IMG/VR virus record: IMGVR_UViG_3300043621_000137
Span: 1 to 64,000 of that record
Reading direction: 5' to 3' (one strand)
DNA: 64,000 nt
Source: a virus
Below, piece after piece: positions 56,369 to 64,000 of this stretch. Position 1 is the first letter of the stretch. Each line of letters starts with the position of its first letter. Both the position numbers and the translations under genes were made by a program. The notes under the pieces are model-generated. The model made no database searches, was not told where the DNA came from, and saw only the letters and a program-made list of their open reading frames with translations.

Positions 56369-58640
56369 CGAAGTAGATCCCGGCCGTCTCGTCGCTGAGC
56401 TGGTAGTACTCGTCAGGGCTGGCGCGTTCTTCATGGTCAGGCTCCAGGTCGTCGGCCTCGTCGATCGTGGCCGGGCTGTTGCGGTAATCGGGGCGCACGA
56501 TCTGCTGCTCCTTGGCGAGCGCGTCAAAGGCCACCTTGCGACGGCGCCGTTCGGCGACCGGCTCGACTTCGCCGCCGGCCATGCGCCAGGCGACGTAGTG
56601 GCCGATGGCGGCGGCCATGACCCCATCGTCGTGCTGGCCGCGGGCGGCCTCGGCTTCGCCGATGGTCGTCGCGGTGATGAAGTGCCGGAGCTCGCCGCGG
56701 GTGATGGGGCTGTTCAGGATGAAGTCAGGCTGGGACGTGACCGGGTCGATCGCGGTCACCGCGCCGTAGAAGCTCGCCAGGAGCAACGGGCGCGTCCGCG
56801 GGCTAGTCAGCCAGCCGATGCGGGTGGAGTACCGCCGGGCCGGCGAGGCCGCATCGGCATACTCCCAGACGTAGAAGTGACTGTAGCCCAGGTGGAGCTG
56901 CAAGGTGTCCTGGGTCGCCAGCCCGTGGTTGTTGGTTTCGATCGCCGCGAGCGCCTCGATCTGGTCGGCGTCCTGGTAGTAGCGGCCGACCGCGTCACAG
57001 ACAAACGCCAAGGCCTTCGGGTCAAGCACGTTGGTCACATACTGGGCGACCTGCTCGGCCGGCTCCTCGATCGTCGGCTGGCGGATGACATCGATCACGC
57101 TGTAGTCCTGGCCCAGGCCGTCGCTCACATCGACGCCGAGGATGTAGCGGCGGGGCCCGCGGGTGCGCGGGTACTCCCAGATGGCGAGCACGCCCTGGCG
57201 GAGGTTCGGGAGCGCCGCCAGCTGCGGGGGCGTCAGCCGGCGGAAGCCATAGCCCGGCGGCACCGGCTCGGTCTCGTGCGCGATGGGCGAGCTTTTCGGT
57301 GAGAGGTGCGGCGCGAGCGGCGGCACCACGCGCTTGGCCTGGAGATCCGCCGAGGGCGTCGACGGGTCGCGGCGCAGCTGCGCGATCTCAATCGCCGGCT
57401 CGACCGCCCAGACGTCGAGCAGCTTCCGGCTGCCGGCCTGGTCGATCGCTTCGAGCTGTTCGAGCGTGAACACCGACCGGCCCGCGTACTGGAAGCACTC
57501 CAGGTCGTCGGCCGGGTATTCCTTCAGGAACTTGTAGAGCTGGCCCTTGCTCTCGTAGAAGCCGCGGGTCTTCTCGTACCAGTAGCACTGGTCGCGGGTG
57601 AGCGTGACCGTCCGGCCGGCGAACCACTTGGGGCTGTCGCGCGCGCACTTCTCGGCGTGCGCGGTCGTCGAGACTTTCGGCGTCCAGTCGACCGGGGCGG
57701 GCAGGCTGTACTTCTCGGGCTCGGCGCACCAGGGGATGAAGATATTGCGGAAGCGGCCCTCGCCCGCCCCCGAGGCCAGCCAGTGCTTGTGCCACCAGTC
57801 GCCGGCAAACTCGGCGGTCGCTTCGTAGAGGACGAGCGTGTCGGAGGCGTAGGGGATGGCAGGCAGGAGCGCCGTGTCGAGCTGCTCGGGGTTCTCCCAG
57901 GTTGGGAGCTCCGAGATGTGGACGACCGAGTAGGTCTGGCCGCGGCCGATCGAGCCCTTGCTGCCTTCGGCGCCCGAGACGGTCTGGAGCGCACCGCGGG
58001 TCGACTTGCCCCAGGCGGTTTTCAGAAACGATTGGTTGGCGAGGGAGAGCTCGCGGTTCTTGTTGAAGTAGACCTTCCCGGGCTTGAGAAACCAGGGCAG
58101 CTGGTCGTAGATCCGCACGACCATGCGGAACAGGTAGCCGGCCTGGTCCTCGACGTCTGCGCCGCTGAGCGCGCGGATGTGCGCGCGGGTGACCAGGCGA
58201 TGGGCGACCAGGGCCTCGCTGAACGTCGAGACGCCCAGCTGGCGCGCCTTGAGGATGTTCAGGAGCAGCCCGTCAGGGGAGCCCGCGGCCTGGTTGGCCT
58301 GTTCGATCCGGCCGAGCTGATCGAGCACCAGCTGCTGCGACTCCCAGAAGGGGGAGAGCCGCCGCAGCCCGTGGCCTTCCATGTCGATCCAGCAGAAGCG
58401 CTCGGCGAAGTAGGGGAAGTCGAACATCACCCGCAGGCGGCTCGCGCCGATGAAGTCCTGCTCCTCCTCGACGAGCGCGCGGGTGGGCGTGCCGTGCTCG
58501 TCGGCCGCGGCCATGACCTGGGCGGTGAGCGCGGCGCTGTCCCGCACGGAGTACCACGGGATCTGGCGGTTCGGGAACAGGTGCCCGAACTGGCGGGTCG
58601 CGACCGCCGCGCGCGCCGCAATCACGTCGGGGTGGTACAT
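56349..58640 (-). CDS. terL: Terminase large subunit
   Basis: A 763-residue protein. ATPase motifs: Walker A KARQLGVST (residues 131-139), Walker B-like SVVHISE near residue 238 with the acid pair, and a coupling region (YEATAEF). Nuclease-like RuvC-fold motif: YILGVDVSDGLGQDYSVIDV near residue 500 (Asp) and further acids (KALAFVCDAVGRY). The extended N-terminus (FPYFAERFCWIDMEG) and size are usual for large terminases of podoviruses. It packages DNA into proheads together with the small subunit encoded just upstream. Confidence 0.85.
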   Translation of the reverse strand: MYHPDVIAARAAVATRQFGHLFPNRQIPWYSVRDSAALTAQVMAAADEHGTPTRALVEEEQDFIGASRLRVMFDFPYFAERFCWIDMEGHGLRRLSPFWESQQLVLDQLGRIEQANQAAGSPDGLLLNILKARQLGVSTFSEALVAHRLVTRAHIRALSGADVEDQAGYLFRMVVRIYDQLPWFLKPGKVYFNKNRELSLANQSFLKTAWGKSTRGALQTVSGAEGSKGSIGRGQTYSVVHISELPTWENPEQLDTALLPAIPYASDTLVLYEATAEFAGDWWHKHWLASGAGEGRFRNIFIPWCAEPEKYSLPAPVDWTPKVSTTAHAEKCARDSPKWFAGRTVTLTRDQCYWYEKTRGFYESKGQLYKFLKEYPADDLECFQYAGRSVFTLEQLEAIDQAGSRKLLDVWAVEPAIEIAQLRRDPSTPSADLQAKRVVPPLAPHLSPKSSPIAHETEPVPPGYGFRRLTPPQLAALPNLRQGVLAIWEYPRTRGPRRYILGVDVSDGLGQDYSVIDVIRQPTIEEPAEQVAQYVTNVLDPKALAFVCDAVGRYYQDADQIEALAAIETNNHGLATQDTLQLHLGYSHFYVWEYADAASPARRYSTRIGWLTSPRTRPLLLASFYGAVTAIDPVTSQPDFILNSPITRGELRHFITATTIGEAEAARGQHDDGVMAAAIGHYVAWRMAGGEVEPVAERRRRKVAFDALAKEQQIVRPDYRNSPATIDEADDLEPDHEERASPDEYYQLSDETAGIYFDDRTRA

Positions 58641-58643
58641 GGC

Positions 58644-59495
58644 TCAGGGCTCAGTCGACGTGGCGCGCGGGGCCTCGGGCCGGGGCGGGGCCGGGGGCAC
58701 CCGCGGGGGTGGCGCGTCGCGCGCGTCGTCGTCAAACGGCAGGTCCGGCTCCTCCTCGGTCGACTCCTCGTCGTCGGCGGCGGCGGGGAGGTCCGCCGGC
58801 GGCGTCTCCCGCTCGACGTCCACATCACGGTGCCGCGGGCCCCCGAAGAGCAGGTCGCCGACCGCCTGCTGCAGCGTTTCGAGCGAGCCGGGCGCAGTGG
58901 CGCCGAGCGTGGTCTGGGCCAGGTTGTTCTGCTGCACGATGAGCCCGCCTTTCTTTTCGAGCAGGTGGCCGAGTTCGAGCGCCAGCTTTTGCCGATCCAG
59001 CTCGGGCTCGGTGAGCACATACCCGCGGCCCCCGCAGGCGGCACAGGCCCCGGCCGCCCCGGCCGCCCCGGCGCAGGTCGGGCAGACCACTCGCTGGGGC
59101 GCCGCGCGGGTCATCACGTCGTCGACCACCGCCGGGAGCTTGCCCGCGATGAGGTGGGTGCTCTCGATGTGCGAGCGGGCGACCGCGGCCTTCCGGTAGG
59201 CCGCAAACAGATCCGCCACCGTGAGGCCGACCGTCCGGCAGAGGCGCGCCAGGCCCCACTGCGCGTACCGCGGGTCGAGGAGCAAGGTCGTCATGCGCTC
59301 GACCTCACTGCCGCTCCCGGCGACCGCGAGGGCATCGGCCAGCTTCTCGCGGCCCCCGAGCGCCTGGGCAAACAGCTCAATCGCCTCGCTATTGAGCACC
59401 GATTCGACCTCGGTGAGCACGGCGGGCTCGACGCGCGACGCCGCCGGGACCAGCGCACTGGTCGCGGTCGCGGGGCGTCCGCGGGGCCGGCTCAC
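58644..59495 (-). CDS. Probable terminase small subunit
   Basis: A 283-residue protein located directly before the large terminase. The N-terminal half is helical with LLDPRYAQWGLARLCRTVGL, TVADLFAAYRKAAVARSHIE; a DnaJ-type zinc centre (CPTCAGAAGAAG, CAACGGRGY) follows, then a helical part (LALELGHLLEKKGGLIVQQN) and an acidic C-terminal tail. Position and the DNA-binding look fit the small subunit. The zinc centre is uncommon in such proteins. Confidence 0.6.
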   Translation of the reverse strand: MSRPRGRPATATSALVPAASRVEPAVLTEVESVLNSEAIELFAQALGGREKLADALAVAGSGSEVERMTTLLLDPRYAQWGLARLCRTVGLTVADLFAAYRKAAVARSHIESTHLIAGKLPAVVDDVMTRAAPQRVVCPTCAGAAGAAGACAACGGRGYVLTEPELDRQKLALELGHLLEKKGGLIVQQNNLAQTTLGATAPGSLETLQQAVGDLLFGGPRHRDVDVERETPPADLPAAADDEESTEEEPDLPFDDDARDAPPPRVPPAPPRPEAPRATSTEP

Positions 59496-59665
59496 TTGAT
59501 CACCTGGGCGCCGAGGAGCGTGTAGGCCAGCCGGCCGTCGGGCGGCCGCACGACCCCCGAGGGGGCCCGCGGGGGAATGGCCGCGGGGGGCTGCGGCTTG
59601 GCGAGTCGGTCGCGCTCACTGGTCGAGGGCGGCGCCCCCGACCGCGGGGTCTCGCGCTTCACCAT
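59492..59665 (-). CDS. Small Pro/Arg-rich protein
   Basis: A 57-residue protein from ATG 59665, with basic, proline-rich sequence (PPSTSERDRLAKPQPPAAIP) and a short C-terminal strand (RLAYTLLGAQVIK). It overlaps both neighbours by 4-7 nt, as expected in this operon. Function unknown. Confidence 0.45.
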   Translation of the reverse strand: MVKRETPRSGAPPSTSERDRLAKPQPPAAIPPRAPSGVVRPPDGRLAYTLLGAQVIK

Positions 59666-60021
59666 GCGCGACTCGCCCGCAGGCGCTCCAGGTCGGCCTC
59701 GCGCGCCACCAGGCGGCTGTGTAGGTCGACCGTCTTCTCGTCGGCCAGGTGAATCGCCACCTCCTCGTCGTCGGGGGTGTGGCCGGTGTCCTGCTCGGTC
59801 CGGGCGATGTAGGCGTCGGCCAGCTGCCCGTCGATCGGGTCGAAGTGGTCGACGCCCGTGTCGGCGTAGACGACCCGGCGTTCGGGGGCCGGGGCGACGG
59901 GGGCGACATGGTCGACCAGGCGAGCGAGCAGCCCGTTCTGCGCGTGCAGCGCCTCGACCATCGCGTGGAGGTCGCGGGTGACCTTGCGGAGGACGAGGGC
60001 AGCGGCCAGGCGGCGGAACAT
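59659..60021 (-). CDS. First gene of the late operon, hypothetical
   Basis: A 120-residue protein from ATG 60021. Helical start (RRLAAALVLRKVTRDLHAMVE), middle with VYADTGVDHFDPIDGQLADA and a charged helical C-terminus (KTVDLHSRLVAREADLERL) that could form a coiled coil. No good ribosome site is visible before the ATG. It precedes the terminase genes, so an accessory packaging role is possible. Confidence 0.5.
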   Translation of the reverse strand: MFRRLAAALVLRKVTRDLHAMVEALHAQNGLLARLVDHVAPVAPAPERRVVYADTGVDHFDPIDGQLADAYIARTEQDTGHTPDDEEVAIHLADEKTVDLHSRLVAREADLERLRASRAW

Positions 60022-60278
60022 GCTCGCGTGCGAGGATGCGACGAGGCCCGCGGGAAAGTCTAGATCCCCCGGCCCGAGGCGGGGCGGGGTGACCGGGGCG
60101 GTCACCGGGCCAGGGGGCCCGTGCCCCCGATCCCCATGCCCCCGATCTGGGCCGGCCGGACACGCCCGCCCCACGCCCCGCTCGATTTCGCCGATTTTTC
60201 AAAAATTTATCTGAGGTCGGGCGCGTGCGCGCGCGCTCCCCCCTCCCCTAGCCTCCCGGACAATGCACCCTGCCTGCA

Positions 60279-60333
60279 CGCTGGCGCGCTGCCCGTACCG
60301 CGCTGGCGCGCTGGCCTAGCCGCTGGCGCGCTG
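60279..60333. repeat. Iteron-like repeats of CGCTGGCGCGCTG
   Basis: Identical 13-bp copies at 60279-60291, 60301-60313 and 60321-60333, that is 22 and 20 bp apart (about two helical turns). Truncated forms follow (GCGCGCTGGCG near 60342). The same core recurs at 63049-63061, with a variant (CGCTAGCGCGCTG) at 63410-63422. Confidence 0.5.
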
Positions 60334-60597
60334 CTCACCTTGCGCGCTGGCGGGTAGGGCTGGCGACTGGCGCGCACGTCGGCAAGGGCGGATCGGGGGC
60401 TCAGTTGGAAGGTTACGCGGCACGGCTGGCCCGTGGACGGGCTAACCGCTGGCCCTAGCACGGGTTAGCGGATCGGACTACATGATCCCCAAGTAGGCAG
60501 TCTTCCAACCGGGAGCACCCGCAGCGGGGCAAGGCTAGCCGCTAGCGGGCAAGATGTGACGATTATGTGACAAGCTAGTGTATGCTGTCTTTAGATG

Positions 60598-60626
60598 TTG
60601 ACAGCTACTAGGCGCTTGCCTCATAG
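60598..60626 (+). promoter_or_regulatory. Putative promoter for the DUF932-like gene
   Basis: TTGACA (60598-60603), a 17-bp spacer and TCATAG (60621-60626), a weak -10. A TATGCT hexamer lies upstream at 60581, the same hexamer seen before the genes at 14699 and 21882. The GC hairpin follows at once, so the transcript would begin near a stem-loop leader. Confidence 0.35.
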
Positions 60627-60634
60627 TTGACATT

Positions 60635-60653
60635 CCCCCGCATGGTGCGGGGG
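60635..60653 (+). promoter_or_regulatory. GC-rich leader hairpin
   Basis: CCCCCGCA (60635-60642) pairs with TGCGGGGG (60646-60653) around a TGG loop, an 8-bp stem. No U-run follows. It lies 70 bp before the DUF932-like start and could control translation or stop stray transcription. Confidence 0.4.
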
Positions 60654-60725
60654 CGGCGGCGATTCTCTAGGGGCTGAGCCCCCCTGCTATCCGCGCCACA
60701 CACAACCGAAAGGCACGATCGCATC

Positions 60726-61823
60726 ATGGGAAACATCTCGACTGCACAATCCGAGTACTACCGTCGTCCAGCCGACCAGCGCATGGAGTCACCTGAAGCG
60801 CTGGTACAGGCAGCCATCGATCGCAAGGCCAACTGTCGCGAGATGAACTACAACGCCAAAGACCTGCAAGTGATCCCGCAAGACGGCGGGATCGGCCGTG
60901 TGGCGCTGGCCAGCCCGCGCGGCCAAGCCGAGCTGACGCCGTGGTCACATGGCCAGCTGTGCAAGCTCGTGGGCGCGCCAGCGGCGTATGTGCGGTCATT
61001 GCCGTCCGACGTCGCCGCGAGCGCGCTGAACTACGGGCTACAGTCCACCTTGACGGGCACGACAGCGGTAGTCCTGGCGCAACGGGCACTCGAGACCGGC
61101 AACGTCACGGCGCGAGCCATCACAAGCGACACGTACGGCCGTCTGTGGGATGCCGACTATTACTCGCCTGTCGTCGATACGCTGTGCGCGCAAGGCTGGA
61201 ACACTCCGCCGACGTGGGATGGCAAGCCAGCGGGGGCGTACCTCAGTGACCGGGACAGTTTCGTGCTCCTCGTGAACGGCGGATCGATCGTCAACGATCC
61301 GAGCGCGCGCGACGACAACGGGCCGATGTACCGGGGAGTCATGCTGCGGAATTCCGAGGTCGGGCTGACCTCGGTGTGGCTCGATGAGGTCATGTTCCGC
61401 TTCGTGTGCGGAAACCACATGCTCTGGGGCGCGGTCTACGGCGCGCAATACAAGCGGCGGCATGTCGGATCGGCGGTCCTGCGGGACACCTTGCGTGAAG
61501 TCGGGCAACTGGTACGGCGAGTGGTGAACCGTCCCGCCAGTGCCGACGAAAGCCTGATCAAGTCGCTGATCTCGCTGGAGCTAGCCAGCACGGAGCAAGG
61601 CTTGATCGATGAACTCCGCAAGATGGGCGCGACCGTGAGCGATGCGACAGCCGCGTACAAGGCCGCCGTCCAGACCGAGAACGCAAGCCCGCGTAGCTTC
61701 TGGGGTATCGCACAGGGGTTGACGCGCGTGTCACAGGACAGCGGATATCAGGACGACAGGCTAACCCTTGACCACCTGGCAGCGACGGTGCTAGCGCGCG
61801 GCCGTGCCCGGGTGGCAGCGTAG
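60726..61823 (+). CDS. DUF932-like protein
   Basis: A 365-residue protein. RAITSDTYGRLWDADYYSPV and SVWLDEVMFRFVCGNHMLWG match the DUF932 pattern of plasmid- and phage-borne proteins (a conserved R-VCGN motif), followed by helical IKSLISLELASTEQGLIDEL. DUF932 proteins lack a settled function; some act with DNA maintenance or anti-restriction. It starts at ATG 60726 behind a long leader and is the first gene of the rightward operon. Confidence 0.65.
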   Translation: MGNISTAQSEYYRRPADQRMESPEALVQAAIDRKANCREMNYNAKDLQVIPQDGGIGRVALASPRGQAELTPWSHGQLCKLVGAPAAYVRSLPSDVAASALNYGLQSTLTGTTAVVLAQRALETGNVTARAITSDTYGRLWDADYYSPVVDTLCAQGWNTPPTWDGKPAGAYLSDRDSFVLLVNGGSIVNDPSARDDNGPMYRGVMLRNSEVGLTSVWLDEVMFRFVCGNHMLWGAVYGAQYKRRHVGSAVLRDTLREVGQLVRRVVNRPASADESLIKSLISLELASTEQGLIDELRKMGATVSDATAAYKAAVQTENASPRSFWGIAQGLTRVSQDSGYQDDRLTLDHLAATVLARGRARVAA

Positions 61824-61840
61824 CAAGCGGAGCAGCGGAG

Positions 61841-61865
61841 CGCGCTAGGGGCTGGCCCTAGCGCG
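61841..61865 (+). terminator. Hairpin after the DUF932-like gene
   Basis: CGCGCTAGGG (61841-61850) and CCCTAGCGCG (61856-61865) form a perfect 10-bp stem with a 5-nt loop (GCTGG). Only two Ts follow, so it may act as a weak terminator or as an mRNA-processing or stabilising hairpin. Confidence 0.45.
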
Positions 61866-61953
61866 TTCCAGCGTTGCAACCTGCTATTGGGTGACCGCTG
61901 GCAGATTGGAACGCTCCCGTTCCCCCCTACCGACCGACAGAGGATACCGACCG

Positions 61954-62496
61954 ATGACGACGACGATCACAACGTATGAACCGTTCCCCGAGCTGGCCCC
62001 ACGCACGGCTAGCGAGACTCCGGAGCAGTACGGCCTACGCGCGCTACTCTTTTGCACAGCACAGCGACAGACCGTAACCGTTGACGACGACGGGCTGCAG
62101 CTGGCCGATCACTACTACGGCGTTGCCGTCGGAGGTCGCGACCTATCGCCCGCAGCGGCGGAAAAGCTGGCAGGCATCCGCGAGATGATCCAAGCGGCCA
62201 TCGCGCGCCGTGCGGCAAGCGACAGCGCGCGGCTGGCCACGCTAGCGGCTAGCGCGGCGTCGACGCCTGCAGGCGAGGACAAGCCCAATCTTGGCCCGAT
62301 GGCTCCGCTCTCGCCTGTGCCCGTGGCTCCCGTGGCTCCCACGGCGGTACAGCCTGTGCCCGTGGCTGTGCCTGTGCCTGTGCCCGTGCCTGTCACGGGT
62401 CCCGCAGCCATTCCCGCGCGCTACACGGCGATCAGCCCGGCAATCGCGGCACGCGCGACGGTACCGCAGGTACCGGCGGATCGGTGGGGGTTTTGA
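61954..62496 (+). CDS. Hypothetical protein with VP-repeat linker
   Basis: A 180-residue protein from ATG 61954 after ACCGACCG. The N-terminal half is acidic to helical (LRALLFCTAQRQTVTVDDDG, EKLAGIREMIQAAIARRAAS). Then comes a long stretch of Val-Pro repeats (PVPVAVPVPVPVPV), a stiff extended linker. The end is VPADRWGF. Its stop overlaps the next start (TGATG). Confidence 0.55.
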   Translation: MTTTITTYEPFPELAPRTASETPEQYGLRALLFCTAQRQTVTVDDDGLQLADHYYGVAVGGRDLSPAAAEKLAGIREMIQAAIARRAASDSARLATLAASAASTPAGEDKPNLGPMAPLSPVPVAPVAPTAVQPVPVAVPVPVPVPVTGPAAIPARYTAISPAIAARATVPQVPADRWGF

Positions 62497-62747
62497 TGAC
62501 GACGAACACTCGCATCTACACGGTAAACCGGCCGTACGTGCTCACGTTCGCCGCAACCGGGCAGGCGTACCCGCTGACTAGCGAAGACGCGCAACGGCTG
62601 ATCGAGGAGTACCCCGCGATCACGGCCACGCGGTACCGCGTGGTCCTGCAGGGCCATAACAGCGCGCGCGCCAGTGACCGGACGACGATCACGCCTGCCA
62701 CGCGTGGCGGGGGACCTGCCTTCGTGATTGACCGGGGGCAGGCCTAA
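62496..62747 (+). CDS. Hypothetical 83-residue protein
   Basis: Begins MTTNTRIYTVNRPYVLTFAA, with a beta-like core and ATRYRVVLQGHNSARASDRT. ATG 62496 overlaps the upstream stop; the alternative GTG 62484 lies 12 nt earlier. Its stop overlaps the next ATG. No domain is recognised. Confidence 0.5.
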   Translation: MTTNTRIYTVNRPYVLTFAATGQAYPLTSEDAQRLIEEYPAITATRYRVVLQGHNSARASDRTTITPATRGGGPAFVIDRGQA

Positions 62748-62941
62748 TGGATCCGAACGCAAACCTCCGAGAACAAGACGCGCTCACCCGCAGCCGTACC
62801 GATCTGGCCCGGCTGCGAGACCTACGACAGGCGCTCGCCGGCTGGCTGGCCGCTGGCGGCGTTGCGCCCGATTGGGGCAGCTACCTGTACGCCACGGACG
62901 CGTACCGCCGGTGGGCACGGCGGTACGACGTGACGCGCTAG
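62747..62941 (+). CDS. Hypothetical 64-residue protein
   Basis: A helical protein (SRTDLARLRDLRQALAGWLA), followed by a WGSYLYATDAYRRWARR aromatic-basic tail. ATG overlaps the previous stop (TAATG). Its stop is embedded in a GCGCTAGCGCGCTAG repeat of the kind found throughout the right end. Confidence 0.55.
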   Translation: MDPNANLREQDALTRSRTDLARLRDLRQALAGWLAAGGVAPDWGSYLYATDAYRRWARRYDVTR

Positions 62942-63032
62942 CGCGCTAGACGGTGAGTCAGGCGGGGAACCGTTCCCCGTCCGTAACCCGCAAGGCCCGG
63001 TGACAAGCCCGGGCACGGCAAGCAAGGCGCGC

Positions 63033-63061
63033 GCGTGGCCGAGTACCACGCTGGCGCGCTG
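63033..63061 (+). repeat. Intergenic hairpin repeat, copy 1
   Basis: GCGTGG (63033-63038) pairs with CCACGC (63046-63051) around CCGAGTA; then CGCTGGCGCGCTG (63049-63061). It precedes the gene at 63115 by about 55 bp and matches a second copy at 63389. Confidence 0.45.
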
Positions 63062-63114
63062 AGTCCGGGGAGAGACGATAACCGACCGACACAGGACCGA
63101 GGAGCAACCGAGCC

Positions 63115-63375
63115 ATGACCGACCAGACACCGACCGCACCGATCGCCCGATGGATCGCTCTCACAGAACCGTACGAACTGCTAGACCGCCCGCTCTGGTG
63201 GCAGCTGGCGGGACGACAGGAAATCGCGAGCGGGTACGGCCGACGTCTCACGTCCAGCCGCAAGGTACGCATCTTGGCGACAGGCCGTGAGTACCGCGTC
63301 TACGTGACCTGCTACAGCAATGCGGGGACCGCATGGATCCGCAAGGGCGGACAGACGTACATCGTCCGGGATTAG
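63115..63375 (+). CDS. Hypothetical 86-residue protein
   Basis: Starts MTDQTPTAPIARWIALTEPY after ACCGAGGAGCAACCGAGCC. A basic beta-rich section (SSRKVRILATGREYRVYVTC) forms the C-terminal half, suggesting a small RNA- or DNA-binding fold. The leader is nearly the same as that of the next gene. Confidence 0.5.
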   Translation: MTDQTPTAPIARWIALTEPYELLDRPLWWQLAGRQEIASGYGRRLTSSRKVRILATGREYRVYVTCYSNAGTAWIRKGGQTYIVRD

Positions 63376-63388
63376 GCAAGGCCACGGC

Positions 63389-63422
63389 GCTAGCGTGGCC
63401 TGAGTACCACGCTAGCGCGCTG
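63389..63422 (+). repeat. Intergenic hairpin repeat, copy 2
   Basis: GCTAGCGTGG (63389-63398) and CCACGCTAGC (63407-63416) form a perfect 10-bp stem with loop CCTGAGTA; the 3' side continues into GCGCGCTG. It follows the stop of the gene at 63375 and precedes the next gene by about 65 bp. Confidence 0.5.
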
Positions 63423-63487
63423 CAGGGGCGAACAACCCGACACAAACGACCGAACAACCAACCAACAGGACACAGGAGCAACCGAGC

Positions 63488-64000
63488 ATGACCGACACGA
63501 CGACGACTGACACGACACCGACCGAACCGACCGAACCGATGACACTCACGGCAGAGGACATTACCGCCATGCGTGCCGCTACGAGCTGGGCCGTACGCCT
63601 GGACGGCGGGATCGCTACCCTCCGGCTCACCAAGCGACTGCCCGAGCGGACGCGCGACGGGTTTACCGCGCGTACCAGTAGCGAGCCAGAACGCACGATC
63701 ACCGGGACGGCTCCCACCATCGTCAAGGCGTGGTTCTCCGAGGCGTACTTGGAGGGCAACTTCGCCGCGCTGCGGCAGCTGGTACGAGCGGGCGACCAAC
63801 TCCGCTGGTACGCGGATCAGGGCGCGGAAAACAGCTATCTGCGCGCGGCCGTGATTCCGCCCGGGGCGCTGCAGGACAGCCACTACCACGCGGGCGGGTA
63901 CGACCGGCTGTACTGCGACAGCCTGTGTGTGGATGTCGTCCGCAAGGGCAAGCGGATTATCGAGCGGATGACGATCACCTTCAGCCTGTGCCCGCAGAAC
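63488..64000 (+). CDS. Thr-rich protein, 3' end cut by window
   Basis: ATG 63488, after CACAGGAGCAACCGAGC, opens 171 codons to the edge with no stop. The start is Thr-rich (MTDTTTTDTTPTEPTEP), then ITAMRAATSWAVRLDGGIAT and KAWFSEAYLEGNFAALRQLV, and near the edge YHAGGYDRLYCDSLCVDVVR. The leader repeats that of the gene at 63115. The rest of the protein lies outside the window. No domain is recognised. Confidence 0.55.
   Translation, partial: MTDTTTTDTTPTEPTEPMTLTAEDITAMRAATSWAVRLDGGIATLRLTKRLPERTRDGFTARTSSEPERTITGTAPTIVKAWFSEAYLEGNFAALRQLVRAGDQLRWYADQGAENSYLRAAVIPPGALQDSHYHAGGYDRLYCDSLCVDVVRKGKRIIERMTITFSLCPQN

Larger units (their letters stand above)
60022..60725. promoter_or_regulatory. 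Divergent control region between late operon and DUF932 operon
   Basis: No gene is supported in 704 bp. The region contains an AT island (ATTTTTCAAAAAT at 60194-60206), three direct copies of CGCTGGCGCGCTG, an inverted pair CTAACC / GGTTAG near 60440-60470, promoter-like TTGACA boxes at 60598 and 60627, and a GC hairpin at 60635-60653. It lies where leftward late and rightward early transcription must start, and could also hold an origin of replication. Confidence 0.5.

Overview
The window looks like most of a temperate, short-tailed (podovirus-like) double-stranded DNA phage genome of high GC content, judged by eye at about two thirds G+C with strong G/C preference at third codon positions. 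It carries tyrosine integrase, excisionase-like, repressor-like and Cro-like genes, so it is a temperate phage or prophage. A lipoprotein with a lipobox and a holin-like protein suggest a Gram-negative or other diderm host, but no gene fixes the host. Both ends cut through genes: 2-160 is a 3' fragment and 63488-64000 a 5' fragment. The rightward operon at the right end resembles the rightward small genes at the left end, so the genome may be circularly permuted, which cannot be shown from here.

Layout. 1-1654 (+): small, partly zinc-binding proteins. 1974-3023 (-): a RepA-like ATPase. 3.0-5.3 kb: immunity region, with a repressor-like XRE protein on the minus strand, a Cro-like protein on the plus strand, and repeated GTCATCA operator-like boxes at two divergent promoter regions. 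5.3-14.5 kb (+): recombination and replication genes (Cas4/RecB-like nuclease, Sak4-like ATPase, zinc-ribbon protein, cold-shock protein, PIF1/RecD-like helicase, methyltransferase). 14.7-16.75 kb: RHH protein, excisionase, integrase, and a complete tRNA-Thr(CGT) that probably marks attP. 16.75-22.3 kb (+): more replication genes, including a family-4 uracil-DNA glycosylase fused to a family A DNA polymerase and interrupted by an intein.

22.3-60.0 kb is one long leftward late operon. Read in the direction of transcription (from 60 kb down to 22 kb) it holds small-terminase-like and large terminase, portal, lipoprotein, scaffold, major capsid and decoration proteins, connectors, tail-fibre and adhesin modules, a 1350-residue tail protein, ejection proteins (one with a lytic transglycosylase domain) and a holin-like protein. 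Two HNH endonuclease genes are inserted in it. 60.0-60.7 kb is a divergent control region with iteron-like repeats and hairpins. 60.7-64 kb (+) is a second early-type operon beginning with a DUF932-like protein and punctuated by hairpin repeats.

The strongest unusual observation is in the polymerase gene. The intein (17885-18697) has the expected splicing motifs, but the DNA between them encodes, on the opposite strand and in exact codon register, a complete 270-residue protein with a helix-turn-helix and a Vsr/DUF559-like nuclease core. This looks like a homing endonuclease nested antisense inside the intein, sharing its boundaries to within 3 bp. A second genome-wide pattern is a 14-bp AT-rich palindrome (consensus GATGCATATGCATC), found in about thirteen places both inside and between genes. 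Third, both HNH genes sit exactly on the start codon of a structural gene, leaving the downstream frame intact but without a normal start.
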